From Seiridium cupressi (taxonomy: Eukaryota; Ascomycota; Sordariomycetes; Amphisphaeriales; Sporocadaceae), in the NCBI GenBank assembly GCA_036674765.1, contig JARVKI010000071.1:1-64000 (forward strand): a DNA stretch of 64,000 nt, in the 5' to 3' direction. The position numbers and the translations under genes were made by a program. Numbering within the stretch: the stretch's first letter is position 1; every line of letters starts with the position of its first letter. This document shows positions 47,494-57,065 of the stretch, in pieces. The notes below the pieces were generated by a model. The model was not told the origin of the DNA. It saw only the letters and a program-made list of their open reading frames with translations, and searched no databases.

Positions 47494-47582
47494 GGTCCGA
47501 TGGTGTAGTTGGTTATCACGTCAGTCTAACATATGCGAGTATGGTACACTGAAGGTCGGCGGATCGAGCCCGCCTCGGATCA
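47494..47582 (+). tRNA. tRNA-Val (AAC) with a 15-base intron
   Basis: The acceptor arms GGTCCGA and TCGGATC pair over seven positions (one G-T), with discriminator A. The D-arm region is TGGTGTAGTTGGTTA. The anticodon stem TCAGT/ACTGA closes a loop CTAACAC once a 15-base intron (47532-47546, TATGCGAGTATGGTA) is removed after the base following the anticodon. The anticodon AAC reads GTT/GTC valine codons. The T-arm GGCGG-ATCGAGC-CCGCC pairs perfectly, although the usual T54 is A. A TTTT Pol III terminator follows at about 47592. Confidence 0.9.
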
Positions 47583-48538
47583 CAGAAATCTCTTTTGCTG
47601 ATTTACTTTTTGGCTGCGGCGTGGATTTTCAAGTATATCTAGCTAGCTAGCTGTCTGTTTTTAATGTTGTACTTGTTCTGAATGATAATTACACCTTTGT
47701 GTAATCGTGTTCTGTATTCGGCACTGCTGGCTAGCGTCCCTGTTTGTCCGTTAATTTGGGGAAAAGTCAAACCCATGACTAAAACATTCTTAGGAGAATG
47801 CACATCTGCAATGCAGTGGACCTCCAAAGTCGTTTGGGAAAGAAACCTAAAGACAAACGACCGGCCACTCATGACTTTGAATTGCCAAATTTGTAGCTGC
47901 CCTCTGTCCACCTTGGAAATTAATAACTGTCGAAACTGTGTTGAAATTTAAACTAGTACTTTATGTAAATCACCATATACTGAGTGTTTAACCTCAAAAA
48001 GGGACCACGTTGCGAAAATTACATTATATAAAAGTGAGATTGAGTGGTAAGCCTGCCATTGCAGCAAGAAAGCAACGCCAGAGATTGTGGCGGTGCCTGT
48101 GGCTCGCCGGGAACAGACCCCGGGTTCTCGGTTTTAGTGCCATTTGGAGGGAAGCTGGAAGCTCCAGCTTGCCAAACCTCCAGGGTCCATGATCGCCAGT
48201 TGAGTCCGACTCGCATGCCGTATTTTGGTAACAACAGGCACAAACCCCAAAAGCCACCCCCGCGACGCAATTTAAGTTGCAAAGCCGCAGTCTACAAGCT
48301 CACTTCCCGCCTCCACCTTCTGCCAACACCTCGATCGATTCGCCGCCCAGCCTGATCTGGTCGGGCGAGTTGGCATCACCCAGCCTCTACTCCCCCTCCA
48401 CCAAGATCATTTGTCGTCGTTCCTCCAACCTCTCGACGAGACCATTCCACGCTTGCGCTTGCAGCCAGACCGTCGCACCTTACAGTTGGCTAAGGTTGGG
48501 TCGCACAGACTTCTGCGGCCTAGGAAATACAGTTCAAG
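47583..48538. other. Upstream region of MKT1
   Basis: AT-rich DNA (47600-48000), then GC-rich, pyrimidine-rich leader-like DNA up to the MKT1 start. Short TAGC repeats near 47638. No gene recognised. Confidence 0.4.
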
Positions 48539-51280
48539 ATGCCTCGTAAGTTGGTTCACACTTTCTCTCACCATCACTCTTTGTATTCGATTGAACAACA
48601 CTTTGCTTGTTCGTGGGAGCTCTGCACCGACGACCTCAGGCCACTGTACGCCGCAGCTTGACCCAAGTTCTCGAATATGGGTGAGTGGGTTGGCAATGAC
48701 GCCCATTCCTACTGGAAGAGTCCTCAAGAAAATGGTAGTTCTTTGCGTTGCTTTCCAGCACCCCTCTCCGGGCGCAAGGGAATGGTTCTCGGCTGGTTTG
48801 ATGGAACTGGATTGGACCATCTGGACAGGATGTGTCTCTTGCGCATGCATATCTCTCACGCTTAACGGGCTTGGTGGAACCATATGCTAACTTTGTCTCG
48901 ACCAATAGCTCATCTCGAAGACGTTTGGATCAACGAGCAGTCCTTGTCGGTAATCCAAATCAACGACTACAACGCAAGTCAACTAACCCAAGGCTTTACA
49001 GGACCGCACCAGTTACCCAGCTCGAGGACACAACTATTGCCGTCGATGCCTCGTATTACATCCAGCAGTTCCTCGACTACCCTCCAACGCATGAACCGTT
49101 ACTGCCCGCTCTTGGTGGTTTGACTGGTATCGAGACTCACATCGAGGCCGACTTGGACTGCTGGGCCCAGAATAACACAACACCCTTCTTCATCTTCAAT
49201 GGCCAACCGGTCGAGGGTCAGGATGCGGTTTTCGTCCAACGTGGCAAGAGTGCCATCAGCAAGACTGACGAGGCCTGGAATCTCTACTTTAGAGGAGAAG
49301 CGAACCAGGCCGTGAGCACGTTCGGCCAAGATCGACGAGCCTTCCCAATTCCAAACCTATTTCCACTGTTGCAAGCCATTCTGAAGAAGCGCAAGCTGCA
49401 TTTTCTGGTCCCACCTTTCAATGCATCAGCACAGGTAAGTGCCAAATTGATGGCTGGATTGCCATAGTTTATTCCTCTTGAGATCACTCACTTACAAAGT
49501 CCTAGCTCGCGTGTCTCGACATGATTGAGTCAGATCAGTGCTCGGGAATCATGGGGTCTCAGGAGCTATTGCTCTATCCCATCAAGGATTACATCATTAA
49601 GTCTATTGACTGGGACAACAGCTCTGTCAAGCTCACATCCAAGAAAATCCTTACACAACGACTGAGTTGCGGTGAATCCATGTTCGTCGATGCGCTATTG
49701 ATGATTGGAAACACGTTCATACCCCCGTTCCCACCACTGCTGGAACAGGCGATAACCCCGAGCCCTTCATACAGCGTGAACGATGCAGCAAACATGCTAC
49801 GGACTGCTGAGAAGTCTGTCGCGAACCTCTGCGGTTCGTTCAATGACGTTCTCAAAAGAACAGACCCGAAGTGGCTGAATAAGTACCGCAAGGCCAAAAT
49901 GATGATTGATCATTTCATTTACATTGAAGAGACCGGCCATGTCAAAGTACACAACTTTGACACTCTCACACATGATAACTACGAGTATCTAGGCTATCAG
50001 CTACCTGCTGAATTGTTCCACTACCTGAACACTGGTCTGATAAGCGCTCGCCTACCAGGCTCCATCACCCACGGAGAGATTGTGATCCCTCCCACTCTTG
50101 ATGGAGTGAAGTCCGAGGAATACAGGAAATTAATTGCTACCCAGCTTATGCCTGTGCGAGAGCAGACCATGAGGCTGGTGCTTCCACGTCTCAACAGAGG
50201 CATCTCATTCAAACCGATTTACGTGAAGGTTTGGTACGATGACAAGTACTCCTACACCATTGAGCCAACGCGTGGAGTCACCAACCGCACTTTGGAGCAA
50301 GCCCAGTCATGGAGCGTCAAGGACAGTACTATTGCACAATTCTTCCCCGACGCAAAGCATGGATCTGTCCAGTTCGAGCTTAATGCACTCAAGAATGTCG
50401 ATTTTGTGAAGAGTACTCTGGTCAAGGAGAAAAATAGGGGCATTGAGACGCCGGGCTTGGTCACATCCTTGGCCATATGGCGTTTCCTACACCTGCGTGG
50501 ATATGTTGGTGATGACCATCATCTGACACCTTGGGGCGAGGCTTTGGCAGCATCATTGGATGCCATCTCACCTACGGTCCAGGATCATCCAAATGACGGT
50601 CTTTCAGACGCCGTCCTCCTGGCCTTTGAGTTGTTGCGATATGACTTGCTCAACACGCGGAACCAGCACACGGAGCTTAATGGGCTACCGATGAACGGAA
50701 ATGACGAGGACAAGGCAAGTCTTTTACTCATCAGCCGGTGCGCCATTCTCTTGAAACTGCACCACGAGGCAAATGGCTACACCGGTCCACTAAGCAAGAA
50801 CTTTTTGCACTTCCGCTCCCTCGGCGCCGCCGTTAGAGAGGCCAATCGGGACCTCGTTGAGGGCTTGGTAGCTTCAATGCTGTTGTTCGCCGAGAGTAAG
50901 AAGGAACGGGAAGACTACCTGGAAATTAGTCAACAGTAAGTCTGCTCTCGAAAGCAAATCGGCGTGGCGCAGGTGTGCTAACTAAATGTGTAAGACTACC
51001 TTTCCTTACGGACAGTGATGTTGGCCTCGGCATCGCAGTGAAGACCTACCTGGACGATATCCACCCCTCAGATACGGCAGAGATTAAGCAGAAGAAGCTC
51101 GACGAGTTCCCTTCAAAGTACGTTCCGTACGCCACAGACTTCTCCAAGGATCTCCAAGTCTCTTTTGCGTTTTTCGATGCCTTGCATGTTGGCATCAAGG
51201 CACTTGGTGATGACCAGGCACCGGCGATTGATCGCAAGGTATGGTCAAGAGCGGCGGAATATTTGCAGGCTCGACGTTAA
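48539..51280 (+). CDS. MKT1: MKT1, XPG-fold post-transcriptional regulator
   Basis: Member of the XPG/Rad2 nuclease fold family that lacks nuclease activity and, with Pbp1, controls mRNA translation and stability. Secure exons: one ending at 49434, then 49506-50935 and 50995-51280 in matching phase. The 5' end is provisional: ATG at 48539 (7-base exon), 48909-48949 (HLEDVWINEQSLS) and a third exon from 49021 give about 725 residues, but the frame also supports coding from about 49003 (TAPVTQLEDTTIAVDA), so the second donor is unresolved. XPG N-region: TTIAVDASYYIQQFL, LGGLTGIETHIEADLD, PFFIFNGQPVEGQD, KTDEAWNLY. XPG I-region: ACLDMIESDQCSGIMGSQEL. Acidic catalytic residues of nucleases are largely absent. 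The long C-terminal domain ends with LQARR. Confidence 0.85.
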
Positions 51281-52577
51281 GCCTGCCAAGTCTTCGTTTG
51301 CCATGTATTAGGGGTGAATAATATGCTGGCCGATGATCCCAGCATGGTTAGTTTTCTGGGCCCTCGAGCTTTCCGTGAGCGTTTCAGCAAGCCGAGCTGC
51401 CTTTATCAAATTGAGACGGCACGAGAAGCGTGCCATTAGAAGCCGAACTTCACTACTCTACAAAGAATACCGCGGATGTGTTCGAGGAGTATTTATCGGA
51501 AGGAATGTCGGGCGATGAGTCCAACAGCATGCAATCTCCAATGGTCATGTGAGAAACCGCTAGCAACTGGTTCAGATGTGCTTGGTAAACAGACGCTGCG
51601 GCATGCAGAATAGTGCCGAGTCTTGGACCTACATCATAACTCGGAGGCGATAAATGGCATGGAAACGAAAAGCAAGTAGATCATGGTTATAGCGCCTTTT
51701 ATCGAAGGCTCATTTAGGTGCTTTTGGAGTTGACTACCTCCAGAGGGTCACGGTGTCATTCGTGGTTTCAAGGTAATCGCCTATATACCAATACTGGTCG
51801 TGCGGTGCACGTTGAGTCTTGAGCAGCAAGAACAAATGATGAAAAAATATACCGATTTTCCCCGCATCTTTGCTTATGACACAAATGATTGGCTGGTTAA
51901 TTGCATGTAATAAATAAATGGCAAACGGCCTTGGTAACTTGCGAATCAAGTGTTGATGACTATTAGGCAATGCAGGAAACTGGTTAATAATGTAGTTCGC
52001 ATGTGCTCTCATGCTAAACACCTCCAAGCAATTTCAACGCAGTGTCCTACTAGTGACGCGTATACAACACATCGACAACCGTGTAGATGGCCACGGGGGC
52101 TAAACATCCGGCTCGTCATGATAGCAATCTGTAGGGTGAAGGTCCTCCTAGTGTTTCCCCCGGTGATTGTGTAGTTCGTGCAAGAAATGCGCGTAGTTTC
52201 TCGTCCTCATTCGGACCAGCAGAGGACTGACATCGGCTTGGTGATTAATGCCAGCTCTTGACTCGCCTCGTTCATGATGCCTTTAATGCCAGCTGCCGAA
52301 GAGTGATACCTTCACAACAGCAGCTATGGTTACCCATGATCCTCAGATCGATATCTCTGGCACAGAATGCTCTTGCATCTGGGTTTCGTCTTGAAGAACG
52401 ATAAGCATGTGGGCGTCGTACTGGTGCGCCCTCCGTGGCATGACCGGTTGGGCCAGCGCGAAACTGCGGATAATGCGTCTCGTACGTCGTAGAGGTTCGA
52501 AGTTTGGGTCGTTCTCAATGTGAGACTTCTCCATGGATTGGTCTTCCCAGGGCTCTGAATCCACCGCCCCTGATCGC
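51281..52577. other. Intergenic stretch
   Basis: Shared 3' region of the convergent MKT1 and Sec2-domain genes. Only short frames; no RNA gene or repeat recognised. Confidence 0.45.
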
Positions 52578-53459
52578 TCAATCGCCCTTCTCTTCTCCTT
52601 CCTCCTCGTCCTCATCCTCGTCCCCCTCATCTTCGTCCTCCTCTTCCTCGTCCTCGTCTGTGTCTTCTTCATCCTCTGTATCTTCTTCCAGTAACCGACT
52701 GACTCTTTCGATTCTTCCTATCGCTCCCTCCAATCTCTCCAATCGTCCGCGCTTCTCCACGTCCCTCTTCTCAAGCACCCCAACGCGCTCCTCTAGTTTT
52801 GCGCGCGCTTTCCGTTCGGTAGCTACCATTTCGTTGGCCTGCTCGAACAATGTCGCGCTCAGCTCCTCAACCTCTTTCGACGTCTCGTCCAGCTTTCCCT
52901 CAGCTGCGAGCCGTAGACTTTGCTCCCGCGACAGCGCCTCCATCAGGTCGTCCGTACTAGGCACAGGGCTCGAAAGGCCACCACCCATGGGACTCATGGG
53001 TATCGGGAGGGCGGGCGCGCTGATTGATGTTCTACTAGCCGATGACAGGTTGGGCGTGCTCTTCCGGGGGCTCAGCAGCTGCGATATCCTGTTGGCGCCC
53101 GCATTCAGGAAGCTGGCTCGCGGGCTGCTGGCGGGGTTGCTGGCGGTTCCGCCCTGCGACGGCGTCGGCGTGTGCGTCTTGTAGTGCGATGGGGCGGTCG
53201 TGGTGCTGGCGGTGGACGTCGAGGCGGCGCGCAACCGAGACAGCTCGTCCTCGTAGTCGGCCCAGCGGTCGACGGCTGCGGTGGCCTTCTGGTTCAGCAG
53301 GCGCACCTGAGCCTGCAGGTCGGCGATCTGCTTCTGCGCTGCGAGGAGCGCCGCCGTCGGGTCGCTGGCGGCCTTGGGCGAGAGGATGGCGGTGCCGCAG
53401 TTCGGACAGCAGGGTGAAGTGTTGACGGTCATGGTAGCTGGGGGAAGGCCGAGTGCCAT
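52578..53459 (-). CDS. Sec2-domain coiled-coil protein (Rab GEF-like)
   Basis: A single exon of 293 residues from MALGLPPATMTVN; an ATG at 53432 (MTVNTSPCCPNCG) is an alternative start. The N-terminus has a CCPNCG knuckle, then a coiled coil (DPTAALLAAQKQIADLQAQV, DRWADYEDELSRLRAA). A Ser/Thr/Pro-rich linker follows (about 90-175). The Sec2-type helix spans about 180-255 (LMEALSREQSLRLAAEGKLD, LSATLFEQANEMVATERKAR), the region that in yeast Sec2/Rabin8 activates the Rab Sec4/Rab8 in exocytosis. The end is an Asp/Glu-only tail encoded by a CTC/TCC-rich microsatellite. It is shorter than yeast Sec2, so exchange activity is inference. Confidence 0.75.
   Translation of the reverse strand: MALGLPPATMTVNTSPCCPNCGTAILSPKAASDPTAALLAAQKQIADLQAQVRLLNQKATAAVDRWADYEDELSRLRAASTSTASTTTAPSHYKTHTPTPSQGGTASNPASSPRASFLNAGANRISQLLSPRKSTPNLSSASRTSISAPALPIPMSPMGGGLSSPVPSTDDLMEALSREQSLRLAAEGKLDETSKEVEELSATLFEQANEMVATERKARAKLEERVGVLEKRDVEKRGRLERLEGAIGRIERVSRLLEEDTEDEEDTDEDEEEEDEDEGDEDEDEEEGEEKGD
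52590..52690. repeat. Microsatellite coding the acidic tail
   Basis: Imperfect TCC/TCG/TCT triplet repeats on the plus strand give Glu/Asp runs on the minus strand at the Sec2-domain C-terminus. Confidence 0.75.
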
Positions 53460-53983
53460 TGGCACTTCGGTTTGATTCGGTCGCAAGTTCGTATTAGCTA
53501 CTGCAGATAGCCCAGCGCAGTAAGGAGTGCCGGTCGTGGTAATGCGATATTTGGGTCGAGGCCGTCGTCAGCGTCTTTTGTCGCTACGTGTAGATATTAC
53601 AGTGCCACCTTTTTAAATGAGTTGTCTCGCTGTCTTTTGTCTGGTATCTTCAAATTCCAGTTCCAGCGCGCTCGGGGTATATGGTCATGTCGTCGTGAAG
53701 AAGCAAAGCAGAAAAAGTATGAAATCAATTCAAAAGGAAAGACAGATGGCTGGGTCAGCAGTTTCGGAAAACCTATTTGCTTCTGTCCAACCTTCTGGTT
53801 ATGCCTGGCGTCGAGGTGACTTCCAACCCGGTCGGACTTGGCAGTTGCCGCATGGACAAAACGGGGGGCGGCTATATCAGTTTCCAGGGTACGGCCGCTG
53901 CAGGGTCTCCAAGTAGCCAAGCAGCCTAAGGCCGTATTTGTAAGGTGGCGGGGATCACGACGACATGGCACGAGGCGCAATTT
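53460..53983. other. Upstream region of the Sec2-domain gene
   Basis: Promoter side of the Sec2-domain gene, ending abruptly at an AT-rich island. No gene recognised. Confidence 0.4.
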
Positions 53984-54475
53984 AAAATATCTTAAACATA
54001 TAATAACGTAGCCTTTAAAAATAATAAATAAAAGTAGAAATTAAATTATTATTATTTTATAATATATTATTAATTAATTAATTAATTTAAAAGAACATTT
54101 ATAAAAAATTAGAATTAATATATTATAAAATTTAAATATTAATATTATTATATAACGTTTTGCAAGCTCCCACCGATGGGTTTATCTACTGCTAGCTAGT
54201 GCCACTAGCTATATACGTAACGTGGCTGGGTTGTAGCTGCTGCAGCTGCAACTGCAGTTGCAACCACAACTGAAGACCAGGACCGTTATAATACGTTTTA
54301 AATAAAAACTTTAAATTTTATTTTTAAAATATTTTTATTATGTTTATAATAAAATTAAAAATATTAATATATAAAATTCCGATTTTAAAAAATTTACCGA
54401 ATTAAATATTAACTTTTAAATATTAACTTTTAAATAAAAATCTTTTTATAATTATTACGAACTTATATTCGGCAT
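53984..54475. repeat. AT-rich island 1 (RIP-like)
   Basis: Two blocks of almost pure A/T (about 53984-54155 and 54285-54470, with TTAA and TATA repeats) surround a normal-composition core rich in CTAGCTAG and GCAGCTGCAACTGCAG words. Sharp edges and TpA richness fit a repeat copy mutated by RIP. No coding remains are visible. Confidence 0.7.
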
Positions 54476-54544
54476 CGACCTAGGCGGACTTGACACTTTT
54501 GCAGGGAGACAAAAGAGCCCTTACACAAGCGCGTTGGTATAAAG

Positions 54545-55150
54545 GTATCGAGCAACAAGTGCGAAAGCGGTGTTGAGCATATATCGAGACATTCGGCACA
54601 AGAATATCCATAATGCGATCGAAGCCTTTTTAGAAAATGATCTAATATATTTTGTTTTCGAGGATACGTCTACTACGCCGGAGAAGGTGATCAAATGCGC
54701 AATCTAGCCCGACGAGGCACAGCTCAGTGCCATTCTTAGCCAGGTATACGCAGAGTCCCCTTGTTTTGACTCTATCACTAATGCTTCCGGATCCTGAATG
54801 GTCTCTCCTATTTGAAGTCTAAAGATCTCAGGTGCCCGTCCCTTGATCCAAAAGACATACTACTTGACAAATCTGGTGTGCTCAAAACCTGTGAGTAGAC
54901 TCTTATTTCTCGGGATGGAATGCGGCCAAGTCTAGCAGCAAGCCGAACATATAGCAAATGCTCAAATGCAGCAACCGAGCTATTCCACGATATCGATAAG
55001 CTTGAAAACCTTACCTCAAGACTTCTATTCAAGCGCAGAATGATGGACGAATTCAAGAAGGGAACCTATCACTGGCCTATGTGCTGCGATGCTTTGGTGT
55101 TCCTTGGTAACCTTAGAAATGTTAGGTGTTTGCAGGAACTGTTCGAGGCA
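54545..55150 (+). pseudogene. Protein-kinase-like relic
   Basis: Plus-strand frames resemble a Ser/Thr kinase fold of the diverged kind common in moulds. Near 54572-54760: IYRDIRHKNIHNAIEAFLE, LIYFVFEDTSTTPEKVIKCA, an in-frame TAG, then DEAQLSAILSQVY. Near 54920-55150: ELFHDIDKLENL and HWPMCCDALVFLGNL, like the C-lobe helices before the end of such domains. The glycine loop and catalytic HRD/DFG are missing. At least one stop and one frame change make it non-functional. Confidence 0.5.
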
Positions 55151-55614
55151 AGTAACCTTCTCTCTGCCGTGCCATTGTTTCACCTCGATAGGAAAACCTG
55201 CTGGCCACTCCACGATGTCCATTTGTCTTGATAAAACTTGTGAGGCCTACAACCTGGTCCGTCCTACCAAATCACTGCTTGGACATGGACTTTCTCCGTT
55301 CCGATTGGTTCACGGAGAGTTGAAGCAACTAATGAGTACCGAAATCATGGTCGCCACCGTGAGTAGTATCACAAATATTTGTATGATTCTAGTCAGAAAT
55401 GAAATTTCAATCCACCAAAGAGTCGGTACACTTAGTACTTTCGCGTGACCATGTGGAGCTTTAATTTCAATTCATAGCCGGAATGTTATGCATCAAATTT
55501 GGATGTCGAGGTACGCCAAGTATGCCAAATAATGAAAAACTTATTGTTCTATCTTCGATCGCTGCGATAAAGCCCAATGGCCCTTGTGATATGGCTTATA
55601 CGCGAGAAGGTATG

Positions 55615-55785
55615 CCAGATACAAAAGAACGAGAAGGGGCGAGAGAAAGCACAGAGGTGAGGAGTGGGGGTCGGAAGGAAGGGGGAAGATAAGTAAATGG
55701 AATCGATAGGAAGAGAGAGAGACAGGGAAGAGAAAGGGACAGAAATAGTGAGGAGGAGAGAGCAAGACAGAAGGAAGAGGTGTAG
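55615..55785 (+). repeat. Purine-rich (GA) tract
   Basis: About 170 bases of mostly G and A with GAGAGA and GGAAGG words. Simple sequence; it creates artificial Ser/Leu/Pro-rich frames on the minus strand. Confidence 0.75.
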
Positions 55786-55955
55786 GGCGGGATTGGCCAG
55801 ACGGGTTGTTGTTTTTGGCTCCCTCTGTTTGTTCGAGAGCCATAAATGGGAATCGACATCAGGCTTGTCTCACGACCAGACGTCCCTTGTGCATCCTAGC
55901 CCAATAAAGCACCAGAAGCAGAGACAGCATGTGAAACCGACTTCTACATTCTGTA

Positions 55956-56255
55956 TTACATCAAAACTTCCGCATATACATATATAGGTATAAATTGGAT
56001 TCCATGTGATCTTGCGACAAAGCCTGCAAATGTTCTTCCAACTCGGTATCCAGGTGGAATGTTCCCTCCTTCATTTTCTTGACCATGGACCAAGATTGAT
56101 CTCGCCGGTATGACAATAGTGAACATTCTTAGCAGTTCCTGAGAACGAAAGTGATCAACGGACCACGGCACATGATGGTATTCCCCCAGAGTAGAAGGAA
56201 TCCGTCGGTTCTTACAGAGATGGTCGAATGACACGCAATTAGCTGCAAGTTGCAC
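55956..56255 (-). pseudogene. Relic coding fragment
   Basis: One open minus-strand frame reads with protein-like composition: STLGEYHHVPWSVDHFRSQE, then MFTIVIPARSILVHGQ and PGYRVGRTFAGFVARSHGIQ. It has no start context and no visible extension upstream. It looks like the C-terminal part of a lost gene. Family not recognised. Confidence 0.3.
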
Positions 56256-57065
56256 TACGTAGGAAGTCTCTTTTTCGGCTTATTATCGTTCGCGTGACGA
56301 ACACGACCCCATCGCAAAGGGTATCCAAGCTTATGACGGATGAGAAGCTGCAATTCAACCTTGCCAGTCCAGGTAGCAGCAGGATTACCTTAACAAAGTT
56401 CTGAATAAAGTGTTGGGCGCCTCTTCGGTAGGCATATGAGAATACACTCTTGGCGAACTTCCAGGTTACTGCTCACGATTAGGGGTCTACTAGATCGAGA
56501 AATTAAATGCAACAGTAGAACTTCAACAACAGCGTCGGGCAAATAGTGCTTAGCAATATCTATGGGAGCACTCTATCAGAAGCTCTGTGGTTTCGAGATG
56601 GAAGACATTTGTGGATGTCGTAAGAGGGTTTTATTTGAATGGGACAAAGAATAGGAAGACAAGGCGTGCGAGGCTTATTTGTAGACAACACAAATCATAA
56701 TATGTGGACAGTACAACGACCACATGAGTTTGGTTTTCAATACGGCATCGGTTAATTGTGGCTTGGGACGTTTTTGTTTGTTGCTAATCGTGTATTCTAG
56801 CGAAATCATGCCCCCTCAATCCCAACCACGACCGTTGCCGTTAGCACGTCAGTCTTAAGTGCTACTGTTGTCTGTATGTAGACTAATTTTCAAGTTGGTT
56901 TGCAGCGCGATTAATTCCTTAGCCTCTAGATGTTTTTTTCCAATTTAGGACCCCAAGTTTCTTTCTGACTAAACCAACATTTGGCAATACCGAATATCGG
57001 AAACAATCGTTCATATCTGAGTAATAAAGAAATTGACTGCCACTCATTCTGTAAAGAACTTCTAA

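Larger units (their letters stand above)
55151..57065. other. Gene-poor stretch with purine tract and a relic
   Basis: No intact gene. Contains a G/A-rich plus-strand tract (55615-55785), the fragment at 55956-56255 listed separately, and AT-leaning DNA up to the dynamin gene's 3' end. Confidence 0.4.

Noticed and set aside
55541..55859. Ser/Leu-rich minus-strand frames resembling a membrane protein
   Set aside because: They are translations of a GA-rich simple-sequence tract.
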